Positions 17,179 to 24,964 of a stretch of DNA of 38,923 nt are shown here, piece by piece. Location of the stretch: positions 1-38,923 of the forward strand of contig JAFRXC010000015.1 in NCBI GenBank assembly GCA_017437825.1. Direction: 5' to 3'. Each line of letters starts with the position of its first letter. The stretch's first letter is position 1. Origin of the DNA: Bacteroidales bacterium. Its GTDB lineage: Bacteria > Bacteroidota > Bacteroidia > Bacteroidales > UBA932. The translations under genes and the position numbers were made by a program. A model generated the notes under the pieces. That model saw only the letters and a list, made by a program, of their open reading frames with translations, was not told the origin of the DNA and did not search any database.

Positions 17179-17811
17179 ATGCACATAGCCATTGCGGGAA
17201 ACATAGGAAGCGGAAAGACCACGCTCACCAAGATGCTTGCGGCACATTACGGATGGACTCCCAAGTTTGAATCCGTGGACTTCAACCCATACCTTGCAGA
17301 CTTCTATGAGGATATGGAAAGATGGTCGTTCAACCTGCAGATATACTTCCTGAACAAGAGGTTCAAGGACGTGGTGGACATTGCCAAGTGCGACGACATC
17401 ATCGTCCAGGACCGCACCATCTACGAGGACGCGCGCATCTTCGCCCCCAACCTTCACGCAATGGGCCTTATGTCCACCAGGGACTTCGAGAACTATTCGG
17501 ACCTGTTCGACCTTATGATGTCCCTCGTAGGCAAGCCTGACCTGCTTATCTACCTCAAGTCTTCCATACCCAACCTCGTGGCCCAGATACAGAAGCGCGG
17601 ACGCGAATACGAGAAGAGCATACGCATAGACTATCTGACGGGCCTGAACGAGAGGTACGATAACTGGATAAAGGACTACGACGGCAACCTGCTGGTGATA
17701 GATGCCGACAACATAAAGTTCGGCAACCGTCCGGAAGATTTCTCCAAGGTTACTGATATGATTGACGCCCAGATGTTTGGTTTGTTCTCTGAGAATGCAG
17801 CAAGACAGTAA
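17179..17811 (+). CDS. Deoxynucleoside kinase, second of a tandem pair
   Basis: A 210-residue deoxynucleoside kinase, paralogue of the gene just upstream. It has the P-loop GNIGSGKTT, the DRT motif in IIVQDRTIYEDARIFAPN and the RGREYEKSI lid segment. The E-D-x-x-IF pattern after DRT is the more usual form for deoxyadenosine/deoxyguanosine-type kinases, so this copy may be the purine-type enzyme; that is an inference. An AGAGGA stretch a few bases before the ATG is one of the few purine-rich ribosome-site-like sequences in the window. The gene overlaps the start of the glucokinase gene by 17 bp, joining the two translationally. Confidence 0.9.
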   Translation: MHIAIAGNIGSGKTTLTKMLAAHYGWTPKFESVDFNPYLADFYEDMERWSFNLQIYFLNKRFKDVVDIAKCDDIIVQDRTIYEDARIFAPNLHAMGLMSTRDFENYSDLFDLMMSLVGKPDLLIYLKSSIPNLVAQIQKRGREYEKSIRIDYLTGLNERYDNWIKDYDGNLLVIDADNIKFGNRPEDFSKVTDMIDAQMFGLFSENAARQ

Positions 17812-18760
17812 ATACGTCATAGGAGTGGATATCGGAGGCCAGACCGCCAAGATAGGCCTGGTGCGATCTGACGGCTTTATTGCCGGCAGGCGCGTTATCC
17901 GTACCGACAACTACGGCAGGGAGGCGACGGCCTTCATCAAGGACCTGGCTTTCGAGATAAAGGACCTGCTGCTCAACTGCGGCGAGCCTGTCATCCAGGG
18001 AGTTGGAATGGGCGCCCCCAACGGCAATTACTTCACAGGCTGCATAGAGAACGCTCCCAACATACAGTGGGCCTCTGACACTTCAGTGCCCATTGCGCAG
18101 CTGCTGTCGGCTGAACTCGGCGGCCTGAGCGTGACGCTCACGAACGACGCCAACGCCGCCGCGATGGGTGAGATGGAGTATGGAGCCGCCAGAGGAATGA
18201 AGGACTTCATCGTCATAACTCTCGGCACCGGCCTCGGAAGCGGGATTGTCTGCAACGGGCGCCTGGTTTACGGGCACGACGGCCTTGCCGGGGAATTGGG
18301 GCACGTGTGTGTCAAGGAAGGCGGCCGCAAGTGCGGCTGCGGCAAGAAAGGGTGCCTGGAGGCGTATGCCTCAGCCACCGGAGTTGCCGTCACCGCCGCC
18401 GAGATGCTGCGCAAGGGCGACGAGCCCTCGCCTCTGCGCCAGAAAGCCGTCATCACCTCAAAGGACGTATGCGAAGCCGCCCAGGAGGGCGACGCCCTTT
18501 CGCAGAGGGTCTTCGACTATACGGGCGAGATCCTGGGCAAGGCGCTCGCCAACTTCGTGGCCTTCAGTTCGCCTGAGGCCATAATCCTGTTCGGTGGCCT
18601 CACCCAGGCCGGAGAGCTGCTCCGCGCCCCTGTGGTCAAGGCTATGGAAGAGAATCTGATGAACATTTGGAAAGGCAAGATAAAGGTGCTTTTCTCTCCG
18701 CTCAGCGGATCGGACGCCGCCATACTGGGGGCCTCCGCTTTGGCTTGGAATAATGATTAA
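17795..18760 (+). CDS. ROK family sugar kinase, probable glucokinase
   Basis: A 321-residue ROK kinase expected to phosphorylate glucose or a related sugar with ATP. It begins with the ATP-binding VIGVDIGGQTAKIGLV, has the catalytic region NDANAAAMGE, the sugar-binding ELGHVCV histidine and the ROK zinc cluster CGCGKKGCLEAYAS. The C-terminal FGGLTQAGELL and SDAAILGAS segments complete the fold. Length matches glucokinases and not ROK repressors, since there is no N-terminal helix-turn-helix. The ATG at 17795 is preferred over the in-frame start at 17762 because the family N-terminus begins right after it; this still overlaps the upstream kinase by 17 bp. It could phosphorylate another hexose. 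Confidence 0.9.
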   Translation: MQQDSKYVIGVDIGGQTAKIGLVRSDGFIAGRRVIRTDNYGREATAFIKDLAFEIKDLLLNCGEPVIQGVGMGAPNGNYFTGCIENAPNIQWASDTSVPIAQLLSAELGGLSVTLTNDANAAAMGEMEYGAARGMKDFIVITLGTGLGSGIVCNGRLVYGHDGLAGELGHVCVKEGGRKCGCGKKGCLEAYASATGVAVTAAEMLRKGDEPSPLRQKAVITSKDVCEAAQEGDALSQRVFDYTGEILGKALANFVAFSSPEAIILFGGLTQAGELLRAPVVKAMEENLMNIWKGKIKVLFSPLSGSDAAILGASALAWNND

Positions 18761-18778
18761 ACAAATATTCGAGTAATT

Positions 18779-19531
18779 ATGAAAATCAAGACAATCATTG
18801 CAGCGGCGCTCGCCAGTATGGCCATAGCCGCTTGCGCACAGAACAACAACTCTCCGGAGCTCAAGGCTCTGGAGCCGAGCAAGAGCCAGATAGATTCTGT
18901 AAGCTACCTTATGGGTATCCAGTTTGCAGCATCCGCACAGGGCTGGGGCTTCGGTACAGACTTCAATTACAATGAGATGGTAAAGGGATTCAAGGATTTC
19001 TTCAATGCGAAGGGCAATCCCCAGTCCGTAGAATTCATGGACCAGTTCAAGATCAGCCCCGAGCTTATGAACCAGGTCTTCACGGAGTATATCGACAAGA
19101 TAAGCGCATATAAGGGAGCCAAGGGCCTGGCAGAGAGCGAGGCCTTCCTTGCCGCCAACAAACTCAAGGACGGCGTTGCAGTTACCTCCACCGGTCTGCA
19201 GTACATCATCGAGGAGAAAGGAAACGGCGTAGTTCCCAATCCGGAAGACACAGTCGAGGTTAATTACAAGGGCACCCTCCTGGATGGCACCGTATTCGAT
19301 CAGACCGCTGACGGAGAGCCCGTATCATTCCCTCTCAACGCAGTTATCGCAGGTTGGACAGAAGGTATCCAGCTTATCGGCGAAGGCGGCAAGATCCGTC
19401 TTTTCATCCCTCCTCAGCTGGGTTACGGCGAGGCCGGAGCAGGCGGAATGATCGCTCCTAACTCCACTCTTATCTTTGACGTGGAGCTTCTCAAGGTAAC
19501 TCCTGCGGAGACTCCTGAAGCAGAAGAGTAA
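18779..19531 (+). CDS. FKBP-type peptidyl-prolyl isomerase, probable lipoprotein
   Basis: A 250-residue exported folding helper. The N-terminus is a lipoprotein-type signal (MKIKTIIAAALASMAIAAC, lipobox IAAC with the lipidated cysteine at residue 19), followed by an Asn-rich linker. Residues of about 30-135 resemble the helical dimerisation domain of FkpA/Mip proteins (SVSYLMGIQFA, then MVKGFKDFF). The FKBP domain follows, with VEVNYKGTLLDGTVFD, VIAGWTEGIQLI, KIRLFIPPQLGYGE and NSTLIFDVELL. It catalyses proline isomerisation in the periplasm or at the membrane surface. It lies 18 bp after the glucokinase gene and its stop abuts the convergent miaA stop with no base between. Confidence 0.94.
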   Translation: MKIKTIIAAALASMAIAACAQNNNSPELKALEPSKSQIDSVSYLMGIQFAASAQGWGFGTDFNYNEMVKGFKDFFNAKGNPQSVEFMDQFKISPELMNQVFTEYIDKISAYKGAKGLAESEAFLAANKLKDGVAVTSTGLQYIIEEKGNGVVPNPEDTVEVNYKGTLLDGTVFDQTADGEPVSFPLNAVIAGWTEGIQLIGEGGKIRLFIPPQLGYGEAGAGGMIAPNSTLIFDVELLKVTPAETPEAEE

Positions 19532-20398
19532 TCAGAGGTTTATCCAGCGGATGTCCCCGTCCCTTTTCCACCAGGTCATCTGACGTTTGGCATAATGCCT
19601 GGTGTCCTGCTTGACAAGAGCGACGGTCTGGTCCAGGGAAACGGAGTCGGGGTTGTCCAGATAGGTGAATACCTCCTTATAGCCGACGGTATTCAAAGCG
19701 GTAAGGTTCCTGAATTGTGTCAGGGACCTTACTTCTTTTATGAGTCCGTCCCGGAACATCAGGTCGACCCTTGCGTCTATGCGTCGGTAAAGTTCCTCCC
19801 GCGGGCGCGCAAGGCCGATTTTCTCTATCTGGAAGTCTCTCTCGCGGGGCTGGGTCCTGGCGAATGATGAGAACGGCTTGCCAGTGCCCAGGCACACCTC
19901 CAGGGCCCTCAGCACGCGCATTCCGTTGGAGCGGTCTATGCTGCGGTAGGCCTCGGGATCCAGTTCCTTCAGATCCTCGGCCACATTCAGGGCGCCCTCC
20001 TCCTTTATGCGCCGCGTAAGCCTGGCGCGGAGTTCGGGGTCAGCCTCGGGGACGTCGGGGATGCCGTTGCAGACGGCGTCTATGTAGAACATCGACCCGC
20101 CTGTCATAACCAGCGTGTCGTGCCCCTGTGAGAACAGTTCCCTGATGAGGGCCAGGGCCTCTATCTCGTATTTGCCTGCGGTGTAGTAGTCAGTGACCGA
20201 TTTGGTCTGGATGAAGTAGTGCTTTACTGCGTCCAGCTGCTCCTTTGAGGGAACGGCAGTGCCTATGGTCATTTCCCTGTAGATCTGACGGGAGTCGCAG
20301 GAAATGACCGGCGAACCGTATTTCAGGGCCAGGTCTATGCTGTAGTCCGTCTTGCCCACGGCGGTGGGCCCCAGGACTATTATCAGTTTTTTGGACAC
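19532..20398 (-). CDS. miaA: tRNA dimethylallyltransferase
   Basis: MiaA adds a dimethylallyl group to A37 of tRNAs reading U-starting codons. The 288-residue protein has the P-loop VLGPTAVGKTDYS, the catalytic stretch SCDSRQIYREMTIGTA, the HYFI segment, GGSMFYIDAV and the C-terminal KQDTRHYAKRQMTWW. The start is GTG at 20396-20398, sharing one base with the TAG of the preceding gene (TAGTG), a strong sign of coupled translation. It is slightly shorter than the 300-310 residues usual in the family but carries all expected motifs. Convergent with the FKBP gene, with zero spacing between stop codons. Confidence 0.95.
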   Translation of the reverse strand: MSKKLIIVLGPTAVGKTDYSIDLALKYGSPVISCDSRQIYREMTIGTAVPSKEQLDAVKHYFIQTKSVTDYYTAGKYEIEALALIRELFSQGHDTLVMTGGSMFYIDAVCNGIPDVPEADPELRARLTRRIKEEGALNVAEDLKELDPEAYRSIDRSNGMRVLRALEVCLGTGKPFSSFARTQPRERDFQIEKIGLARPREELYRRIDARVDLMFRDGLIKEVRSLTQFRNLTALNTVGYKEVFTYLDNPDSVSLDQTVALVKQDTRHYAKRQMTWWKRDGDIRWINL

Positions 20399-21030
20399 TA
20401 TACTGGGAGTTCTTCGGAACCGTCGTAAATGAGCTTGCCGTCCTCGTCGTCAGGATCTTCGTCGTCTTCGTCCTCGTCGTCGGGATCTTCGTCGTCAAGG
20501 TCTTCATCTTCGTCCTTGAGGTCGTCCAGGTCGTCCAGGGACATATTGAGGAGGCTGGCGAGACCGCCCTTGCGGGGCTTGTCGTCATCGTCCGGAGGGA
20601 GGTGGCGCTGCTCTGCCGGAAGGTCTTCGAAGGCCACGTAGCCGTTCTCGAATTCTATGGGGTCGGGGCCTTTGGAATCGGATATGAACGGGGAGGGGGC
20701 CGGTTCGGAACTTTCGCCTTCCAGGGTGATGTTCACGCTCTTCTTGTTGGTGACGTCGTAGAAATAGACGAAAGAGGTGATGCCGTTCTTGATTGTCTGT
20801 GAAATGCTTATCTGGTCTACTGCGCCGGCGCCCAGGTCGAACAGCCCGAAACGGGCAACCACGTTGCCGGAGGAGTCCAGTCCCTTGAAAAGGATGAGCT
20901 GGTCCTGAGGGAACTCCATGTCTGCGCGCATCTGCTTATGGAAAGAATACAGGGAGGTTTCCCCGTCTATTAGATATACTCTGTAAAAGCCTTTGATACC
21001 CGTAAGGGTGACTCTGTACTGATAAGTCAT
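20398..21030 (-). CDS. Protein with IS1096-passenger/pRiA4b ORF-3-like domain and very acidic tail
   Basis: A 210-residue protein of unknown function. The first 120 residues look like a small beta-rich domain (MTYQYRVTLTGIKGFYRVYL, then FHKQMRADMEFPQDQLILF) and resemble the pRiA4b ORF-3/IS1096 passenger family found in this position in other Bacteroidales; despite the name there is no sign of a mobile element. The C-terminal 55 residues are dominated by Asp and Glu in near-repeats of DDEDPDDEDEDDED type and end in a short non-acidic tip. The ATG at 21030 is preferred over one at 21102 because a -7 element lies in the extension and the domain begins here. Its TAG overlaps the miaA GTG by one base. 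The domain assignment is from pattern memory and is moderate. Confidence 0.72.
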   Translation of the reverse strand: MTYQYRVTLTGIKGFYRVYLIDGETSLYSFHKQMRADMEFPQDQLILFKGLDSSGNVVARFGLFDLGAGAVDQISISQTIKNGITSFVYFYDVTNKKSVNITLEGESSEPAPSPFISDSKGPDPIEFENGYVAFEDLPAEQRHLPPDDDDKPRKGGLASLLNMSLDDLDDLKDEDEDLDDEDPDDEDEDDEDPDDEDGKLIYDGSEELPV

Positions 21031-21053
21031 TCCACAAATAGTTTTTTCGTATG

Positions 21054-21061
21054 CAAAGTTA
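21054..21061 (-). promoter_or_regulatory. Bacteroidota -7 promoter element for the acidic protein and miaA
   Basis: The minus strand reads TAACTTTG, matching TAnnTTTG, 23 nt before the ATG at 21030. Confidence 0.6.
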
Positions 21062-21102
21062 GAAAATAATTCCAACAGGTTGTATTTTCTGAACAAAAAC
21101 AC

Positions 21103-21110
21103 TAAATTTG
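21103..21110 (+). promoter_or_regulatory. Bacteroidota -7 promoter element for yigZ and the serine/DNA unit
   Basis: TAAATTTG ends 8 nt before the yigZ ATG at 21119, implying a very short leader. It is the only exact element seen ahead of the following long rightward gene series. Confidence 0.65.
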
Positions 21111-21118
21111 AATTAGGA

Positions 21119-21727
21119 ATGGCCGAGATAAAGGATACTTATACCAGTATAGCCTCGCCCTCCCGCGGCTTGTACAAAGATCAAGGGAGCAGGTTCATTT
21201 CCTTTGCATATCCTGTTGAGACAGAGGCTCAGGTAAAGGAACTGGTAGACTCCCTGAGGAAAGAGTATCACGACGCCCGTCACCACTGCTACGCATACAG
21301 GCTTGGCCTGGACGGAGCAAGGTACAGGATGAACGACGACGGCGAGCCCTCCTCCACGGCGGGCCGCCCTATTTTGTCCCAGATAGATTCCGCTGGGCTT
21401 TCAGACATCCTTGTAGTGGTGGTACGGTATTTCGGCGGTATCAAGCTGGGGGTGCCGGGGCTCATTAAGGCGTACAAGACCGCAACCCAGGACGCCCTTG
21501 GCCAGGCAACCAGGATAGAGAAGACCGCCGCCGTCTCCTATCACATAGAGTTCGACTACCAGAAAATGGAGCCGGTAATGAGAACCCTCAAGGATATGGA
21601 CATTCCCCAGAGCGGCCAGAGTTTCGACCAGTCGTGTTCAATGGACATACGGGTGAGGCTCTCGCAGGAAGAAGATTTAAAGAAACGGTTAGTTAATTAT
21701 TTATCATTAATCATTCAAAATGTCTAA
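21119..21727 (+). CDS. YigZ/IMPACT family protein
   Basis: A 202-residue member of the UPF0029/IMPACT family, whose bacterial representative is YigZ. The N-terminal IMPACT domain shows the signatures [25 protein letters not shown] and [22 protein letters not shown]; a small C-terminal DUF1949-like ferredoxin fold follows. In eukaryotes IMPACT modulates Gcn2; the bacterial role is not settled. The ATG at 21119 is chosen because it follows the -7 element and the family starts here, although the frame is open to 21080. Its last 8 bp overlap the serC start, so the serine genes may be read through from this promoter. Confidence 0.92.
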   Translation: MAEIKDTYTSIASPSRGLYKDQGSRFISFAYPVETEAQVKELVDSLRKEYHDARHHCYAYRLGLDGARYRMNDDGEPSSTAGRPILSQIDSAGLSDILVVVVRYFGGIKLGVPGLIKAYKTATQDALGQATRIEKTAAVSYHIEFDYQKMEPVMRTLKDMDIPQSGQSFDQSCSMDIRVRLSQEEDLKKRLVNYLSLIIQNV

Positions 21728-22793
21728 AGTACATGTTTTTAATGCAGGTCCCTGCCTTCTGCCGCAGGCCGCATTGGATGCCTCTATAGAGGCTATTAAA
21801 GATTTCAAGGGCACAGGAGTGTCCGTTCTTTGCATTTCCCACAGGACAAAGGAGTGGGAAGCCACGATGGATGAATGCCGTGCATTGTGGAAAGAACTTT
21901 TGAACATACCTGACGGCTATGAAGTAGTGTTCCTTGGAGGAGGCGCCAGCCTCGAGTTCCTTATGGCTCCTATGAACTTCCTGGAGAAGAAGGCTGCCTA
22001 TCTTGACACCGGAATGTGGTCAAAGAAGGCTCTCAAGGAGGCAAAGGGCATCGGTGACGCATATGCCATCGCCAGCTCTGCCGACCAGAACTATACCTTC
22101 ATCCCCAAGGGATTCGAGATTCCTACGGATATTGACTATCTGCACATCACCACCAACAACACCATCTACGGAACCGAGATCAGGAAAGACCTGGACTCTC
22201 CCGTTCCCCTCATCGCTGATATGTCTTCCGACATCCTCAGCCGTCCCGTTGACGTGAGCAAGTACAACCTCATCTACGCCGGAGCACAGAAGAACGCCGG
22301 CCCTGCAGGTGTAGCAGTCGCAATAGTTAAAGTAGACGCTCTTGGAAAGGTAAGCCGTTACCTGCCTACCATGCTGGACTACCGTACCCATATAGACAAG
22401 GGCTCAATGTTCAACACCCCTCCTGTATTCTCCATCCTGGTGATGACAGAAACCCTCAAGTGGCTCAAGGCACAGGGAGGCGTAGAGGCCATCAACAAGA
22501 TCAACGTGAAGAAGGCCGAAACCCTGTATGCCGAAATCGACCGCAACCCTCTGTTCGTAGGAACCGCCAACAAGGAAGACCGCTCAATAATGAACGTATG
22601 CTTCGTTATGGCTCCCAGCTATGAAGACCTTCAGGACGAGTTCTTCGCCTTCGCAAAGGGCAAGGGACTGGTAGGAATCAAGGGACACCGCTCAGTAGGC
22701 GGCTTCCGCGCGTCTTTGTATAACGCTTGCAGCCAGGAAGACGTAGACGCCCTGGTAGAGTGCATGCAGGAATTTGAAAAACTCAAGAAATGA
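21720..22793 (+). CDS. serC: Phosphoserine aminotransferase
   Basis: SerC converts 3-phosphohydroxypyruvate and glutamate to phosphoserine with pyridoxal phosphate; related enzymes also act in PLP synthesis. The 357-residue protein is full length. It begins [16 protein letters not shown], has the substrate and cofactor residues in [12 protein letters not shown] and [13 protein letters not shown], the [13 protein letters not shown] block with the aspartate that holds the PLP ring, and the lysine that binds PLP in [15 protein letters not shown]. The C-terminal [15 protein letters not shown] is characteristic. The serA ATG overlaps its TGA (ATGA), so the two enzymes of serine synthesis are translated together. 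Confidence 0.96.
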   Translation: MSKVHVFNAGPCLLPQAALDASIEAIKDFKGTGVSVLCISHRTKEWEATMDECRALWKELLNIPDGYEVVFLGGGASLEFLMAPMNFLEKKAAYLDTGMWSKKALKEAKGIGDAYAIASSADQNYTFIPKGFEIPTDIDYLHITTNNTIYGTEIRKDLDSPVPLIADMSSDILSRPVDVSKYNLIYAGAQKNAGPAGVAVAIVKVDALGKVSRYLPTMLDYRTHIDKGSMFNTPPVFSILVMTETLKWLKAQGGVEAINKINVKKAETLYAEIDRNPLFVGTANKEDRSIMNVCFVMAPSYEDLQDEFFAFAKGKGLVGIKGHRSVGGFRASLYNACSQEDVDALVECMQEFEKLKK

Positions 22794-23713
22794 AAGTATT
22801 AGTAGCAACCCAGAAACCGTTCTCCGCAGCAGCGGTAAGCGGCATCAAGAATATCCTCACCGGTGCAGGACACCAGGTAGTGGTGCTTGAAAACTATGCC
22901 GAGCAGGCAGAATTCGTGGCAGCAGTGGCTGACGTGGACGCAATCATCATCCGTTCCGACAAAGTCACCGCAGAGGTTATCAACGCAGCCCCTAAGCTCA
23001 AGATAGTTGTAAGGGCAGGCGCCGGATATGACAACGTTGACCTTGAGGCGGCATCTGCTGCAAAGATCGTGGTTATGAACACCCCTGGACAGAACGCCAA
23101 CGCAGTTGCAGAGCTTGCAATCGCTATGATGATATACATGGCCAGCACCCAGTTCACACCTTCTACAGGATCTGAGCTTTTGGGCAAGACCGTGGGTATC
23201 CAGGCATTTGGAAACGTAGGCCGCCTTGTAGGACAGAAGGCTTCCGCCCTTGGAATGAAGGTAAAGGCCATAGATCCGTTCCTCCCTTCAGACAAGATTG
23301 TAGAAGGCGGAGCAGAGCCCGTGGTTAACCTCGATGAACTGTATTCCAAGAGCAACTACGTATCCATCCATATTCCTGCAACCCCTCAGACCGTCAAGTC
23401 AATAGGTTATGACCTCATCACAAAGATGCCTAAGGGAGGAGTCCTGGTGAATACCGCCCGCAAGGAAGTCATTGACGAGGCAGGCCTCGCAAAGGCCCTT
23501 GAGGACCGTCCGGACCTCAAATATGCTACAGACGTGGCTCCTGACAACCTGGCCGAACTTAAGGAGAAATTCGGCGCAAGGGTGTTCGCAACCCCTAAGA
23601 AGATGGGTGCCCAGACTGCAGAGGCCAACATGAACGCCGGACTTGCAGCAGCCAACCAGATTGTCGGCTTCTTCGCTGACGGTTGCACACGCTTCCAGGT
23701 TAACAAATTCTAA
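22790..23713 (+). CDS. serA: D-3-phosphoglycerate dehydrogenase, lysine-type active site
   Basis: This NAD enzyme oxidises 3-phosphoglycerate at the first step of serine synthesis. The 307-residue protein is the short form without C-terminal regulatory ACT domains. The nucleotide fold shows [16 protein letters not shown], and the conserved arginine is in [10 protein letters not shown]. In most D-2-hydroxyacid dehydrogenases a histidine follows the TP pair near the C-terminus; here the site reads [10 protein letters not shown] with lysine at about residue 270. A lysine-type class of phosphoglycerate dehydrogenase is known from Entamoeba and Bacteroides-like bacteria, so this is a real variant, not a damaged gene. 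It overlaps serC by 4 bp and is followed 5 bp later by the DUF1015 gene. Confidence 0.93.
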   Translation: MKVLVATQKPFSAAAVSGIKNILTGAGHQVVVLENYAEQAEFVAAVADVDAIIIRSDKVTAEVINAAPKLKIVVRAGAGYDNVDLEAASAAKIVVMNTPGQNANAVAELAIAMMIYMASTQFTPSTGSELLGKTVGIQAFGNVGRLVGQKASALGMKVKAIDPFLPSDKIVEGGAEPVVNLDELYSKSNYVSIHIPATPQTVKSIGYDLITKMPKGGVLVNTARKEVIDEAGLAKALEDRPDLKYATDVAPDNLAELKEKFGARVFATPKKMGAQTAEANMNAGLAAANQIVGFFADGCTRFQVNKF

Positions 23714-23718
23714 TCCTG

Positions 23719-24960
23719 ATGGTAAGAGTAAAACCTTTTGCGGCCGTAAGGCCTGCGAAATCACTTGCAGAGCAGATTGCTTCCCCGCCTTATGACGTCC
23801 TCAATTCAGAGGAGGCGCTCAAGATGGCGGGGGAGAAATCCCTGCTGCATATAACCAAGCCTGAAATTGACTTCGACCCCATCCTGGAAGAGAACGACCC
23901 CAGGGTGTACCAGAAGGCCGTGGAGAATTTCAAGCTTTGGCAGCAGCGCGGCTGGCTGGTGCAGGACCCCAAGGAGTGCTATTACGTCTATGCCCAGACA
24001 ATGGGCAGCAGGACTCAGTACGGCCTGGTGCTCTGCGCCCACACCGACGACTACGCCAACGGCATAATCAAGAAGCACGAGCTCACCCTCAAGAAGAAAG
24101 AGGACGACAGGATGGTGCACATCCGCATCCAGAACGCCAACATCGAGCCCGTCTTCTTCGCCTACAAGGACGATCCCGAACTCTCCCGTATAGTGGAGAA
24201 GACCGTCGCCGGGCCTTCCGAGTGCCGCTTCGTGGACGAGAACAATTTCACCCACGAATTCTGGGTGATAGACAATGACGCCGACGTAGCCCGCATCACG
24301 GAAATCTTCACCACCCGCGTGGATGCCTTCTACGTGGCTGACGGCCATCACCGCACGGCCGCCGCAGCCCGCGTGGGAGCCGAGAAGAGGGCCCAGAACC
24401 CCAATCATACCGGCAATGAGGAGTACAACTTCTTCATGGCCGTCTGCTTCCCTGAGACCCAGCTCAAGATCATAGACTACAACCGCGTGGTAAAGGACCT
24501 GAACGGGCTGGACAAGGATGCTTTCCTGGACAAACTGTCAGAAGACTTCGTCGTGGAGCCTGCGGGTAAGGACATCTGCCACCCCAAGGCCCTGCACAAT
24601 TTCTCAATGTATCTTGACGGGGAGTGGTATTCGTTCACCGCAAAGCCCGGCAGGTATGACGATTCAGACCCCATCGGGGTGCTGGACGTGACCATCCTTT
24701 CCAACCTGGTGCTGGACAAGATACTTGGAATAAAAGACCTCCGCACGGACAACAGGATAGATTTCGTGGGCGGAATCAGGGGACTCGGAGAACTCTGCCG
24801 CAGGGTTGACAGCGGCGAGATGAGAGTCGCATTCGCCCTTTATCCGGTGTCTATGCAGCAACTGATCGACATTGCCGACAACGGCAAGATAATGCCGCCT
24901 AAAACTACGTGGTTCGAGCCCAAGCTCCGTTCAGGACTGGCTATCCACAAACTAGACTGA
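23719..24960 (+). CDS. DUF1015 family protein, linked to serine synthesis genes
   Basis: A 413-residue cytoplasmic protein of the DUF1015 family, at the usual family length. Visible features are the N-terminal VKPFAAVRPAKS and IASPPYDVLNSEEA, an HELTLKKKEDDRM segment, and the strongly conserved YVADGHHRTAAAA (about residues 204-216), which resembles the ParB/Srx nucleotide-binding motif. Some ParB-like proteins are free-serine kinases, which gives the location after serC-serA added meaning. It lies 5 bp after serA and 4 bp before recQ. No signal peptide or membrane segment is seen. The family is clear; the biochemical role is unknown and any link to serine chemistry is inferred from gene order and that motif. 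Confidence 0.9.
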   Translation: MVRVKPFAAVRPAKSLAEQIASPPYDVLNSEEALKMAGEKSLLHITKPEIDFDPILEENDPRVYQKAVENFKLWQQRGWLVQDPKECYYVYAQTMGSRTQYGLVLCAHTDDYANGIIKKHELTLKKKEDDRMVHIRIQNANIEPVFFAYKDDPELSRIVEKTVAGPSECRFVDENNFTHEFWVIDNDADVARITEIFTTRVDAFYVADGHHRTAAAARVGAEKRAQNPNHTGNEEYNFFMAVCFPETQLKIIDYNRVVKDLNGLDKDAFLDKLSEDFVVEPAGKDICHPKALHNFSMYLDGEWYSFTAKPGRYDDSDPIGVLDVTILSNLVLDKILGIKDLRTDNRIDFVGGIRGLGELCRRVDSGEMRVAFALYPVSMQQLIDIADNGKIMPPKTTWFEPKLRSGLAIHKLD

Positions 24961-24964
24961 CACT

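Noticed and set aside
20398-21030. Mobile element suggested by the IS1096-passenger-like domain
   Set aside because: There is no transposase, terminal inverted repeat or target duplication nearby, and the gene is neatly coupled to miaA. The family name is historical.
22790-23713. serA as an inactivated gene because the catalytic histidine is missing
   Set aside because: The frame is intact, the flanking motif is well kept, and a lysine-type class of the enzyme is known.
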